Positions 28,982-38,994 of a stretch of DNA of 64,000 bases are shown here, in pieces (the first letter of the stretch is position 1; the number at the start of each line of letters is the position of its first letter). A model generated the notes under the pieces. The model saw only the letters and a program-made list of their open reading frames with translations, ran no database searches and was not told the origin of the DNA. Source of the stretch: Fabrea salina (taxonomy: Eukaryota > Ciliophora > Heterotrichea > Heterotrichida > Fabreidae); assembly GCA_022984795.1 (NCBI GenBank), contig JALIHJ010000018.1, positions 186,001-250,000 of the forward strand, written 5' to 3'. The translations under genes were made by a program, and so were the position numbers.

Positions 28982-31900
28982 ATGAGATCCAGAATTGATT
29001 CTTTAAGGGACTTGAAAGAAGCTATTGAATTGGAGTGGTCAGATGCTGCTAAGTTCCACTTGGTAGTTTGCTTGATCCAGGAGTTGAGTCTTTTTCCTAC
29101 TCGTGAAGTAAAGTCTCTTGTGTTCCAAATAGCAGTCAGAACCAAACCTTCCCCAGAAGCAGTCTGGGCTTTTGAAGTCATTACTAACCCCAACCCCCTT
29201 CACTTTAAACTTTATAGGTTTCTGGGACTAAAAGCCAACACAGAAGTGCTTAGTAAGCTAGTGGAAACTTACGCTGTGTCTGTTCCTAAGTTTAAAGATG
29301 TCAAACTGCCTCTTGGAGAACTCTGCACTTCTAAGTACTTAGCAGGAGCTGTTTACGTTTGCAAGCCTTACCCCAACGAAGAACTGCTTTCTTTGTACCT
29401 AAACTACTTAGACACTCCTTTAAAGGTGCTGTGGAAGCCCACTCTTGGACAGGTGTCTTTTCCTATGTTCAGGGAGGTTCTTTTCCGGCCTTTGAAAAGA
29501 CTCATGATTAGGTCTCCCCAACTTCTTAAGTCGATTTCCCACACCTTTAGTTACTTAACTTGTGACTTGTCAGGTATAGCAGCTAGTTTTATATTTCCTG
29601 AATTGTTTGAGTATTTGTTCCAAGACAAGTTTTTCACAAGAGCCCTTGAACTTTTTAGAGTTGTTTGCAGTAAGTGCCAAGACCTAGGCGAAGTAGTTAG
29701 CCAGATGTCCTCTCAAAAAGACCTAAACGAGTCTCAAGCCTACACCCTGTTAACTGCAGTGACCAAGTTAGACAGTTCTAAAGTACCTGACACTCAAGTA
29801 CTGCTTAACTACGTTTATTCTTTGAGTTTCAGAGTAAAGTCTGAATCGAAAAAGCACATAATAGCCCAAGCTATAGACCCTTACTTAGAAGATAGAACAA
29901 TGGAAACTTTCAAACCTTTTATACTAGCGCATGCTCACATACCTGCTTTCACTAACTTGGTAGAAAAACTAAACCTCCAAGACTGCACCCAAATCGAGCC
30001 AACGAGCAACTTAAACATAGCTATGCAGATGTCACTTAAGGTTCCCTCTCCACTTCCGGCTAAACTTAAAAGCTTTTTAGAAGAAGACCACTCTACTCTT
30101 TACTCTTTACTCAAAAAGTCAGAGCAAGAAGCACTGGCAGTTTTGCGCTTTGTGGTAAACGCACTTAAGTACTCTGACTCCTACCCACTTATAAAAGCTT
30201 ACTCAAGTTCCCTGTGCAGCAGGTTTCCTTCTGTTAGAAAGTACTCCATTCAGCACTGGTACTCACACCCCCAAGTTTTAAAGGAACTCAAAGGAGTGCC
30301 TTTAGGACGAAAACTGCTTAGAACGGTGCTCCAAAACATTCATAGTTCTGAAATGGCTTCTGCCTTTGCTGAGTGGGTTACAAGTGAAGGAGTCTTTTCT
30401 CAGAAGCTTCTGCACTACATACTAAAGAACCACATAGAAGCTTTTGAAGAGTTCCAAAAAGAAGACTGCTTGAAAGGGGAAAAAATCATAGCTTTCGAAA
30501 TGATGACTAATTGCTACAAGCAACTCTTTAGCCAAGCTAAGTTTTACATTTCTTACCAAGCTTTTGAATTCCATATAAAGCGCAAAAAGTTTTTGCAAAG
30601 AGCTGAACTAGACCCTAACTTTGAAGAGATTTCCGAACTTAACTATGCAAGGACCCAGGTTCTGCAAGAAGTAGGCATTCAGGGCGACTTCCAAGACAAA
30701 AACTTAGTAGCCCATGCAATACAAGTTTCTTGGGAACAAGCTATTGAAAGAGCAAAGCGGATCTTTAGGGGGTTTACTTTGAGTCTTAAGTTAAGAAACA
30801 CTGAACACTTGCCCAAAGCACTCAAAAACACTTTGTACTTCGAAGTACTAGAAACAGCTCTACAGGACTTCTGCATTCCAGAACTGCGTTCTGAGATCTG
30901 CGACTTAGTTACTACTTTGTTTTGGTACTCCTTTACCTTCAAAAAGGCCAGTCACGACTTTGCTCACTGCATGCTGAAAAGCTCTATCAACATTTGGAGT
31001 GAAAAGCACCTTAGGAAGTGCTTCGACTACACTACCAACTCAATAAATATCCAAACTCTAGACCCAGCAGAAGCCCATGTTTTAGAAACACTTGCGTTGT
31101 GGGTGCTAAAGCAGTCGCCTAACGCTTTGAGAAACACTGCAGTTAGTCTTTTGATCAACTTTGTGTACTCTAGGCAGTTCTCAGACCTCAACAAAGTAGT
31201 ACTTCAGGTGGTTTGTTTGCTGCAGAACTACTCAGGACCCAACCTTTCTTCATTGCTTAGTTCGCTTCTGCCAGTGATGACAGCTGACCACTGGAAGTCC
31301 TTTATGAGTATACTGCTTGACTTGCAACCTACTGTGAAAAAGGTTTTCCTCAGTAACTTAGCAGAGTTCCAAGAAGACATTCCTAACGAAGACTGGGCTG
31401 TCACTCCTATTTGGATTTGTTTGCAAGACAAAACAATAAGGCACTTAGCTAAGTGTGTCTGGAACAAGTTCAGCTTCAAAATGACTGAAGACATTCTAAA
31501 GCACCAAGCTGTGAAGTACCTTTTCTGGAGCAACAAAGAAATTCAACAAATGACTGCTAAAGCTATTGCAAAAAAGGTTAAAAAACACCCTGAACTTTGT
31601 AGAGTTGTAGTAGAAAAGACCACCCAAGAGTTTGTGTCCAGGCCTAAGTGGGGGTTTGCCGTGCTTTTGAAAATGCTAGTTGACTGCTTAGACAAGTCGC
31701 TTACTTTGCACCTTTTGGAGTTCATTATTGACACCGGGCTGACATTCCCCAGTAAAAAACTAAACATTTCATTGCTTGAAGTAGCAGTTGAGTTAGTTAA
31801 CAACTCACAACCGAACTGCTTAGATGAGATATTTACACTTCTTCAGAGAAGAACTAACTCTTTAGAAGAAGGTGTAAGGAACACTTCAGTTATCATGCTG

Positions 31901-34900
31901 GGGTTCTTGGCTGGGTTCTACAACAAAGAAGACTACAGAATAGAAAGCACTATTGAACTGCTGCTAGGCGCTTTAGACATCTCTAGCGAAATCATACCTT
32001 ACAGTGTGTCGTTGTGCTTGCCTAAGTTAGTTAGCTTCAGAACTGAACTAGTTCCTTCTCTTTTAAAATCTCAGTTTGGTAAACTACTCAGCGAAGTGTC
32101 TTTTGAAAGGAAAATAGGACCTGGCTACGGAGTGGCTGCTATTGTAAAGGGAGGAGGACTCAAGGTCCTGACTAACCAGCACATTCTTGAGCAGGTGCAA
32201 CAAGTTATCCAGAACAAAAAAGCCCAAGACTGGGAAAAAGAAGGAATTTTGGTACTTGTGGAAGGGTTTGGAAAGGTTCTGGGAAGTTTAGTAGAGCCCT
32301 ACCTGCAAGAATTGCTTCCTTTTGTAATAGATTCTTTAAGCAGCAAAACTCTTCACTCACAAGCGTCCCGAGTAATAAAAGCTCTTATTCCTAAGCTCTC
32401 TGTCCAGGGAATGAAGGTGCTTTTGGAAGTAATAGCTGACGAGTCCGAAGGCTGGAAACGAAGAATAGGCGGAATAGAAGCACTGGGCAAACTAGGTTAC
32501 TGCCGAGGAAGACAACTTAGTTTGTGCTTGCCTCAGGCACTTCCTCACTTGATGCGTGCTTTTGGAGACACTAACGTTCAAGTTAAGGAGGCTGCAACTA
32601 AAGCCTTTAAAGACATTGCTTCAGTAATCAACAATCCTGAAATACTTGAAAAAGCCAATTTATTAGCAAGGGGCCTTTTAGACGAAACTGCTTTAGGAGA
32701 GAGTTTACAGGCCCTTTTGGACACTCAGTTTGTACACTACTTAGACGCAGCTTCTTTGAGTTTAGTGATTCCTTTAGTGGAAATGGGAGTTAAGTGTAGG
32801 TACATCGAAATCAAAAAGCAAGCTTCCCAGGTGGTTGGAGGGATTTCTAGCGTGATTCCTTCAGTCAAAGAAATAAGTCCTTACTTAGACAGAATCCAGT
32901 CCTCAGTTAAGATTGCTTTGAGTGACTCTGTTCCAGAAGTCCGTAACTTTGCTGCACAGAACTTTGGAAAGTTTTACTCAGAAGTAGTTCAAAAAGGAGT
33001 TCCTGAGTGGCTAGAAGATATGCTGGAAGTCCCTAACTTTATTGAAAGGTCAGGAGCTGTCCAGGCTTATAGTGAAATACTTATTAGGACTTTTGAGTGG
33101 GAACTTAAACTTGAAGAACTTTTGAACAACTGCCAAAGCAACAACCAAGTTAAAAGAGAAAGTTACTTAGGAGTCTGTATATTCATCTGTTGGTACAAAG
33201 ACTTTTCTAAGTACTTAGAAAGGAGTTTGCCTGTGTTTTTTGAGAGTTTTAAACACGAAAATGAAGAAGTCAGGAAAATTGCAGTGAGGCTTGTACAGGT
33301 AGTTATCAAGAAATACTTCAAAAGTCACTTAGGAGTTATAATGCAGCGTTTAGAAGAAAGCTTGTTTAACTCTGACTGGAGAGTTAGAAACAGCTGTCTT
33401 TCAGTTGCAGGGTTGGTTTTAGAAATAACTGACATTCGCTCTCGCAGGAAAAAAAAGCCACTTTTAAGTGAGTACCGAAAAAACATGCTTTTGGTTTCTG
33501 TGTATATTTTGAGGTTCGATCACTGCGGAAGCACTCCAGAGCAAGCCACTCAAATATGGAAAAACCATAAAAGTTACAACAAGCACTTAGTGCTGGAGCT
33601 GTATTACGAGTTGCTGCAGAAACTAATAGACATTTCGCAAACAAGTAACTCTGAAGTTTTCCAAATCGGAATTGGCTGTTTGGAAAAGTTGTTGCCTAAG
33701 CACACCACCCAACTCCTAGACTCTGTGCTCAAAGTCACTGAAACCAGAACAAACACACAGAAACTTGCAGTAGTGTTCAGAAAGATCTCTGAAACTGCGG
33801 AAGCCTCCCTGCTGAACTCGCGTTTTGAAAGTATCGTCAAAGTTTTAGGCCGAATAGTTAGCTCAGATGCAGTGTTTGCAGAGATATTCCAGATAATTTA
33901 CACCAAAACTAAAAACAAACACTTCTTCAGAGCTCTGGAGTCAGTTGCAACTAGACCTGAGTGCTGTAGAGAACTACTTAAGTTTGAAGAAAGCGAACTC
34001 ACTAAAGCAGTAATTGCTTTAATCATGAACAGCAAAGAAAAAGTAAGGGTGCTTAAAAGTGTAGTGGACATAGCTGCTGACAAAATAGTTGGCGAAATGA
34101 CTAGCGTGTTCAGCGAAATCTTAACTGAAGTAGAAAAAGGAAAGCTTTTAGAAACGCTTCAAATACTAGTTTCAAGCTTGAGTTACCAAAGAGCAGTTCA
34201 AGGAGCTTTTCGTAAAATGCATAAAGCTTTGAGCCCAAGGAACTTTTTCAGTGTGCTGGATTACTTTTGTTCAGAGACTGCAATTGACTTTAAACCTTTA
34301 GTAAAAGGCTTCATGGAGTATATCATACTGGCCATGCACTCTAAAGACCCTGTAGTGGTTGGGCTCATTTCTAAGCTCTTGCAAGTTCTAGTTTCTAAGA
34401 TTCCTAAAGAAGACCTTTGTGAAGTGCTCCATTTACTTAATGAAAAGCTTTCTGAAAATCAGGAGCTTCCAGTAATTCAGAGCTTTGAAGGTTTAAGTGC
34501 TTTGGATCCAGTAGTAGAGCACTGCCTTGTTTCTGGAGAAGCTGGTCCCAAAGAGTTTGCAACTCGTTGTTACTATGGACTGATTCAAAGAACTTCCTCA
34601 GAAGCACTTGAAAAAAGAGCTTCTTACATGGCAGGACCCCTTATAAGGGAGGTGAACAACTTTGTGCCTAGTGACGTTAAAATGGGGATCTTGGACGTTT
34701 TGCACTTGTTATTGGTAAAAGTCCCTTCGGAGATGCTTATGTTCTTTCCTCAGTTAGAAACTTCTTTTTTAAAAGCACTAAAGCACTCTGAAGCTCCTGT
34801 GAGAGAAGCTGCACAAAAAAGCCTTTTGACACTTGCTGATTTAGACCTTCGCAAGTTAGTTTTCAAGTTAACTGACTTAAGTGCTGAGGAGTCCTTAGAA

Positions 34901-35512
34901 ACTTGTGCTTTGATTCTCCAAAAACACAAAAAAGACAGAAAACAAATTTTAAACTGCATTTTAACCCAACTAGACAGAAAGCCCTCTAAAAAAGCCTTGG
35001 AGTGTTTGGGCAGAATCTTAGCTTTGCTTTTTCCTCACTCTGAGTCCTTAATCCAACTTATTCCAAACCAACCCCAAATTTATCCCCTTTTAAAACATTA
35101 CTTGGAACAAGAAGTGTCCACTGATGGCTTAGAAAGCTACTTCTCTGTAGGCTTTAACCACTCTGAGTGTTTTTCAATGCTTTCTGAGTTAGCTCTTGCA
35201 AAGCCTTTGCTTGTGCTTCAGTTAGTTAAACAGATTCCTAAAGAATTTACTAACTTGCTTTGTGAAACTACTCCAGCACTTCTAGCAATTCCAGGAAAGC
35301 TGTATATGAACAGCATCAACTCACTGAAGACCTTTTTAGCAGTCCTTGTAGAAAAGTACTTGTCTGCTAAGGACACCTACGCTAATTTGGTGAAGCATGT
35401 ATTCAGCATTGACGAAAAGGGCCTTAACAACGTTTTGAAAGTTCTTTACTTACTTAGTCCCTCTTATCAACAGGCTTTCCGCAAGTCTTGCATTGATCTT
35501 TATAACTTATAA
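28982..35512 (+). CDS. GCN1: GCN1, HEAT-repeat activator of the eIF2-alpha kinase GCN2
   Basis: The 2176-aa protein is almost entirely HEAT repeats. The diagnostic eEF3-like block lies at ~1045-1180 (GPGYGVAAIVKGGGLKVL, then GWKRRIGGIEALGKLGYC, then LPHLMRAFGDTNVQVKEAA). The RWD-binding region that contacts GCN2 follows. GCN1 senses stalled or collided ribosomes and activates GCN2. It is shorter than yeast or human GCN1 (~2670 aa), mainly in the divergent N-terminal half. No intron interrupts it. Its stop is separated from the PEX3 start by only 2 bases. Confidence 0.92.
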   Translation: MRSRIDSLRDLKEAIELEWSDAAKFHLVVCLIQELSLFPTREVKSLVFQIAVRTKPSPEAVWAFEVITNPNPLHFKLYRFLGLKANTEVLSKLVETYAVSVPKFKDVKLPLGELCTSKYLAGAVYVCKPYPNEELLSLYLNYLDTPLKVLWKPTLGQVSFPMFREVLFRPLKRLMIRSPQLLKSISHTFSYLTCDLSGIAASFIFPELFEYLFQDKFFTRALELFRVVCSKCQDLGEVVSQMSSQKDLNESQAYTLLTAVTKLDSSKVPDTQVLLNYVYSLSFRVKSESKKHIIAQAIDPYLEDRTMETFKPFILAHAHIPAFTNLVEKLNLQDCTQIEPTSNLNIAMQMSLKVPSPLPAKLKSFLEEDHSTLYSLLKKSEQEALAVLRFVVNALKYSDSYPLIKAYSSSLCSRFPSVRKYSIQHWYSHPQVLKELKGVPLGRKLLRTVLQNIHSSEMASAFAEWVTSEGVFSQKLLHYILKNHIEAFEEFQKEDCLKGEKIIAFEMMTNCYKQLFSQAKFYISYQAFEFHIKRKKFLQRAELDPNFEEISELNYARTQVLQEVGIQGDFQDKNLVAHAIQVSWEQAIERAKRIFRGFTLSLKLRNTEHLPKALKNTLYFEVLETALQDFCIPELRSEICDLVTTLFWYSFTFKKASHDFAHCMLKSSINIWSEKHLRKCFDYTTNSINIQTLDPAEAHVLETLALWVLKQSPNALRNTAVSLLINFVYSRQFSDLNKVVLQVVCLLQNYSGPNLSSLLSSLLPVMTADHWKSFMSILLDLQPTVKKVFLSNLAEFQEDIPNEDWAVTPIWICLQDKTIRHLAKCVWNKFSFKMTEDILKHQAVKYLFWSNKEIQQMTAKAIAKKVKKHPELCRVVVEKTTQEFVSRPKWGFAVLLKMLVDCLDKSLTLHLLEFIIDTGLTFPSKKLNISLLEVAVELVNNSQPNCLDEIFTLLQRRTNSLEEGVRNTSVIMLGFLAGFYNKEDYRIESTIELLLGALDISSEIIPYSVSLCLPKLVSFRTELVPSLLKSQFGKLLSEVSFERKIGPGYGVAAIVKGGGLKVLTNQHILEQVQQVIQNKKAQDWEKEGILVLVEGFGKVLGSLVEPYLQELLPFVIDSLSSKTLHSQASRVIKALIPKLSVQGMKVLLEVIADESEGWKRRIGGIEALGKLGYCRGRQLSLCLPQALPHLMRAFGDTNVQVKEAATKAFKDIASVINNPEILEKANLLARGLLDETALGESLQALLDTQFVHYLDAASLSLVIPLVEMGVKCRYIEIKKQASQVVGGISSVIPSVKEISPYLDRIQSSVKIALSDSVPEVRNFAAQNFGKFYSEVVQKGVPEWLEDMLEVPNFIERSGAVQAYSEILIRTFEWELKLEELLNNCQSNNQVKRESYLGVCIFICWYKDFSKYLERSLPVFFESFKHENEEVRKIAVRLVQVVIKKYFKSHLGVIMQRLEESLFNSDWRVRNSCLSVAGLVLEITDIRSRRKKKPLLSEYRKNMLLVSVYILRFDHCGSTPEQATQIWKNHKSYNKHLVLELYYELLQKLIDISQTSNSEVFQIGIGCLEKLLPKHTTQLLDSVLKVTETRTNTQKLAVVFRKISETAEASLLNSRFESIVKVLGRIVSSDAVFAEIFQIIYTKTKNKHFFRALESVATRPECCRELLKFEESELTKAVIALIMNSKEKVRVLKSVVDIAADKIVGEMTSVFSEILTEVEKGKLLETLQILVSSLSYQRAVQGAFRKMHKALSPRNFFSVLDYFCSETAIDFKPLVKGFMEYIILAMHSKDPVVVGLISKLLQVLVSKIPKEDLCEVLHLLNEKLSENQELPVIQSFEGLSALDPVVEHCLVSGEAGPKEFATRCYYGLIQRTSSEALEKRASYMAGPLIREVNNFVPSDVKMGILDVLHLLLVKVPSEMLMFFPQLETSFLKALKHSEAPVREAAQKSLLTLADLDLRKLVFKLTDLSAEESLETCALILQKHKKDRKQILNCILTQLDRKPSKKALECLGRILALLFPHSESLIQLIPNQPQIYPLLKHYLEQEVSTDGLESYFSVGFNHSECFSMLSELALAKPLLVLQLVKQIPKEFTNLLCETTPALLAIPGKLYMNSINSLKTFLAVLVEKYLSAKDTYANLVKHVFSIDEKGLNNVLKVLYLLSPSYQQAFRKSCIDLYNL

Positions 35513-35514
35513 AT

Positions 35515-36465
35515 ATGAAATATTACTACAAGTTAGTTCTCAAGATAATCGCAGTCGGAACAGGCATTACAGGTGCTTTGGGAGTGCTGGCTTACATTTA
35601 CCGAGAAAAGATTAAGTCCTTTGCTTTGAATCGTTTAATGAGCCAGGCAATGTCTGGGGACTGTGCAGAGATCTTCAACACACAGTTCAAAGAGCCCAAG
35701 TACCAAAAACTAAAGATGAAGTTTGTCACTTGGAACACCAAAAGACTCCAAGAGATCCCTGAAATCAAAAACACTCTTAGAAACAACAAACAATTAAGTA
35801 AAGAAGAAAAGACTCTGCTATGGAGAGACTTAACTCTCAATGGTAATCTCTACTCAGTGTTTACTCAAGTCTTGGTGAACTTGTACGGTTCAGAGATTTA
35901 CAAAATGATATTTTTGATAAGTTCCCATTTAAGTGCCAGAGAAAACAACTCTGAGTCTTTTGAAGGCTTGCTGAACACACAAGCCATCAAAGACCAACTC
36001 CAAAAGTACATCCAAGGCCAAGTTAGCGACTTGTTTTCTGAGATTGAACTAAGTAGAATGTACGGACTAGAAGAGTTCAAAAGTCTGTTCCAGCAAATCC
36101 AAAACCGCCTGCACTGCGTTTCAAGAGTCCCAAACCCTGTGTTTGAGATTACTATAGTGGGAATCCCTGATTTAGGTAACTCTGAGTTCAAAGAGTTCAT
36201 GTTTTACTATTGCCTGTAAGTTTTACACAGCAAAGAAACACAGTACTTACTTCTAGAAAAGTTCAAAGGACTCTACCAAAAACTACTTACCCTCTGCACA
36301 CAAGAACTCTCCAAACGCGGCAAAAACCATTCCCGCAGAACCTCGCTTTACGACACCAAAGGTATTGAGTTAGCTCACTGGGTGCCTATTTTCGACCGCA
36401 CTGAAATACAAAACCCCTGGGAAGGCTGTGAGTGGCTTGGAAGAAAAGTGTTTTTTAATTTATAA
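35515..36465 (+). CDS. PEX3: PEX3-like peroxisome membrane biogenesis protein, one intron
   Basis: Two exons, 35515-36215 and 36231-36465, encode 311 aa. The N-terminus has one membrane helix (LKIIAVGTGITGALGVLAYI) followed by a basic region. Then come LWRDLTLNG and YSVFTQVLVNLYG, which align with the WxDLK and YS-x-LVVLL region of PEX3. PEX3 docks PEX19 to insert peroxisomal membrane proteins. The protein is shorter than the usual 370-440 aa. A stopless intron candidate lies at 35843-35857. Assignment is by pattern and moderately sure. Confidence 0.72.
35843..35857 (+). other. Candidate stopless 15-nt intron in PEX3-like gene
   Basis: GTAATCTCTACTCAG fits the pattern and is phase 1. Retained it reads through G-N-L-Y-S, and the YS resembles PEX3 relatives, which argues mildly for retention. 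Confidence 0.35.
36216..36230 (+). other. 15-nt intron in PEX3-like gene
   Basis: The sequence GTAAGTTTTACACAG contains an in-frame TAA. Removal opens another 78 codons ending at TAA 36463-36465. Confidence 0.92.
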
Positions 36466-36488
36466 ATCATGTAACAAGGGGGCTTATA

Positions 36489-37280
36489 ATGAAGGAGTTC
36501 AGAGAAGACCTTAAAAGCTACGTGAAGTACTTAGTGCGCAAGGAACTGGGCAAGCCCCAAGACCAAGCAGACTGGGTTTGGGAGTATATAGGTGACTCCC
36601 AAAGTCAAGTTTTAGGAAAGCGAATTCGGAATGTTTACGAACCCCATAAGTGGATTTCAGTTTACCAGTTTGTGCAGAAGTTTGGTTGGGGAAGTGTAAA
36701 CGTTCCAAGGATTCTAGCAGACAACGAATTCTTTTTTCCAAACCCACAAACAACACAAGGAGTGTTTTGGAGTCAGCTTTTGACCTTTAACAAGTTGGTT
36801 CTGAAACTTTCCCAGATAGACCTCAGCAGCACCCTAGACAAAGACCACTACTTGCCCCTTGCAACACAAGCACTTGAGGCTAACCCTTACATCTTAAAGT
36901 ACCTTCCTGACGACTGCAAGGACCAAAACTACTTTATAAGGGTTGTAAACGCTTTTGTGCCTTTACCTAAACACAACCCGATCCAGCAAGTAAGTCAAGT
37001 TCTAGAAAGTATTTCTTTGCCCCCTTTAAGTGTGCCTAGAGTCGAGTTCAACCTTGCTCCTTTGGGCTTTAAGCCTTTTGTTCCTGCACTAGAGCCTATT
37101 TCAGTTGAAGCTTTAAAAGAAACCACAGTTAAACTCTTTGAGGAACTCGAAAACATTGAGTTTAAATCAAGGATCTACAAAGAGAAACTCCAAAAACTCG
37201 AAACTCACCAGAACCAAGTGAGGGGCATAATGTCGCTTGACTACAACGACCAAATGTTCAGTGCTATAATTAACCAGTAA
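36489..37280 (+). CDS. Unknown protein, 263 aa
   Basis: I do not recognise this protein. It has no signal peptide or membrane segment. A central segment (ATQALEANPYILKYLPDDCK) looks like repeat units in which residues of the type ANPxxLxYLP recur, as in DUF4116-like helical repeats, but only one copy is plain. The C-terminal ~60 residues form a helix with heptads (LKETTVKLFEELENIEFKSR). It converges on the GAS2-like gene with 11 bases between stops. Confidence 0.75.
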   Translation: MKEFREDLKSYVKYLVRKELGKPQDQADWVWEYIGDSQSQVLGKRIRNVYEPHKWISVYQFVQKFGWGSVNVPRILADNEFFFPNPQTTQGVFWSQLLTFNKLVLKLSQIDLSSTLDKDHYLPLATQALEANPYILKYLPDDCKDQNYFIRVVNAFVPLPKHNPIQQVSQVLESISLPPLSVPRVEFNLAPLGFKPFVPALEPISVEALKETTVKLFEELENIEFKSRIYKEKLQKLETHQNQVRGIMSLDYNDQMFSAIINQ

Positions 37281-37291
37281 TAAATTAGTTA

Positions 37292-38461
37292 TTATCTAAA
37301 AGGAATCCTTTTTGAGGCTTTACTGGACTTTTTTGGCTTAAAGGCTTCTATGTCTTTGGGTTTCTTTAGAGGAGAGTTACTGAAAATATTTTCAGAGTCC
37401 TGGTACAAAGGCACGCTAGTAACTAAAGTAGTTTTGGCTCTTCTGTGGACTGGCTTTGGTTTGTTGGTTTTGTTGGACAAAGCATCTGGTTTAAAGAACT
37501 CACTTAACTTTTTGTAAGCAGTGCCTACTTTACAAAGAATCTCTCCTTGCTTCAGAAACAGCCAGAGTTTTTGGTTGCCAAACTTGTAGTAGTTTTTTTG
37601 GATCTTAACAAAGCAGTTTTCTAAACCTATCGAATTTAAGTAGGTTTCTAAAGCAAGGTCTAAGTCTTCTTCTTTGGTTTTTGAGGCTTCAGTTGTTTGG
37701 CTGACTGAGTTTTGGAGTTCCTCAATCTTGGCTTTCATAAACTCGTTTTCTTGTTTGAGCAGAAAGTACTCTTCTGACTTGTCTTGTGACCTTTCTTTTG
37801 AGTTCTTAACTTTTAACAACTCAGACTCTAACTCGTTTACCTTGCTCATAAGTTCAAAGCACTTCTGGTCTTTTTGGTCAATTAAGTCTTTCAACTTGTT
37901 TTCTCTGTCCCTTAAGTTTTTAAGCGACTCTTCGTAAGTACTTTTTTGTTCTTCAAGTTTAGTTTTTAGGTATTCTCTTTGTTTCCTTTCAAAGCCAACT
38001 AAGTCCTGGGCTGTTTGGAGTTGGTGGTTCAAGTCTTGAATAACTGCTTGGTGCTTAACACCAGACAAGTTAAGGTCACTAGAAGCTCTTTGGGTGTCCC
38101 AGTCTTGAGTTTCGGTCTTTTTGCTAGGGTTCACAAGCAAAAGCATCCTTGCACCTCTTACTTCTGTAGGAAGTTCGTTTAAGCTGTCTTTGCTCATATC
38201 AGAGTGGATAGGCAGCCACTGGTGCCCTGCTTCAGGAAGTATTTGGGTGTGGAAACTCACACTTCCGATGGCTTTGTTGTCAGATGTCATCTTTTTGACT
38301 ACTAGTTTCAAGTGGGATTCTTCCACCAGTACGCCGGTGTCTTCAGTTTCCCTTAAAGGAGTAACTACGTCAAAGAGCTTCCCGTTTACGTTGAAGTAGC
38401 ACCCTAACTGGTTGCAGTCAGCGTCTATACCCTCTACACCTACGATCTTTATTTCAAACAT
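37292..38461 (-). CDS. C2-like, coiled-coil, GAS2-domain-like protein
   Basis: In the 389-aa protein, residues 1-~115 form a beta-rich C2-like domain (MFEIKIVGVEGIDADCNQLG). A coiled coil spans ~135-265. Residues ~270-325 resemble a GAS2-related (GAR) microtubule-binding domain: YYKFGNQKLWLFLKQGEIL then CKVGTAYKKLSEFF, in place of YRFG...RILRxxVMVRVGGGWxxLxEFL. The usual GGGW is missing, so the match is degenerate. The tail is basic. A link to microtubules or the cortex is inference. Confidence 0.72.
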   Translation of the reverse strand: MFEIKIVGVEGIDADCNQLGCYFNVNGKLFDVVTPLRETEDTGVLVEESHLKLVVKKMTSDNKAIGSVSFHTQILPEAGHQWLPIHSDMSKDSLNELPTEVRGARMLLLVNPSKKTETQDWDTQRASSDLNLSGVKHQAVIQDLNHQLQTAQDLVGFERKQREYLKTKLEEQKSTYEESLKNLRDRENKLKDLIDQKDQKCFELMSKVNELESELLKVKNSKERSQDKSEEYFLLKQENEFMKAKIEELQNSVSQTTEASKTKEEDLDLALETYLNSIGLENCFVKIQKNYYKFGNQKLWLFLKQGEILCKVGTAYKKLSEFFKPDALSNKTNKPKPVHRRAKTTLVTSVPLYQDSENIFSNSPLKKPKDIEAFKPKKSSKASKRIPFR

Positions 38462-38497
38462 TTTTAACGTTGATATTATGGAGTGTATATTAATTAA

Positions 38498-38914
38498 TTA
38501 AAAAGCGCGGTGTTCTAGTTGTCTGAAAATAGGAAGTCTTTTCCCTAGCTTGCCAATAAACTTTAAAGTAAGTTCCTCTTTATGTCTGAACTGGCACCTA
38601 TTCCCGTACATGCAAAATCCTTGTTCAAAGAATTGCTTGCATTTTTTTGTTTTATAATTACTGGTTAAATGAGCTTTGTTTCTGAGCTCATCGTAGCCGT
38701 GGGCAAAAGCACAGTTTTCTCCGTACTCACAGTTCCCGTTTTCCCAGTTGCGGCAGAGTTCTGTTTTGAACTTTAGTCGGAAGTCTATTTCCCGTGGAGT
38801 TCTTTTCTTGGTTGTTGCGTAAGGAAGGTTTTCTTTGGAACTAGAAGGACTTAATTCTGAAGTAGAAGGGTTCAGTTTGCGGTTTTGTGAGTTCTCTGAA
38901 ATTGTTTTTAGCAT
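38498..38914 (-). CDS. Tandem CCCH zinc-finger protein (TIS11/TTP-like)
   Basis: The 138-aa protein has two CCCH fingers with the TIS11 lead-in. Finger 1 is FKTELCRNWENGNC...FAHGYDEL, with seven residues between its first cysteines instead of the usual eight. Finger 2 is YKTKKCKQFFEQGFCMYGNRC...FRH, with the canonical CX8CX5CX3H. Such proteins bind AU-rich elements in 3' UTRs and promote mRNA decay. The N-terminus is Ser-rich. The ATG at 38914 is the only proper start in frame. The gene is on the minus strand like its neighbours on both sides. Confidence 0.9.
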   Translation of the reverse strand: MLKTISENSQNRKLNPSTSELSPSSSKENLPYATTKKRTPREIDFRLKFKTELCRNWENGNCEYGENCAFAHGYDELRNKAHLTSNYKTKKCKQFFEQGFCMYGNRCQFRHKEELTLKFIGKLGKRLPIFRQLEHRAF

Positions 38915-38994
38915 TCTGATGTAAAAAATTATATTAAATAAAGAAAGATCATAAATATGGAGCTGAAACACTTCTAAGACTGTCTAAGCATTAA

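Noticed and set aside
30144-30158. GTAAACGCACTTAAG inside GCN1 as an intron
   Set aside because: No A at position 10, and the retained residues fit an ordinary HEAT helix.
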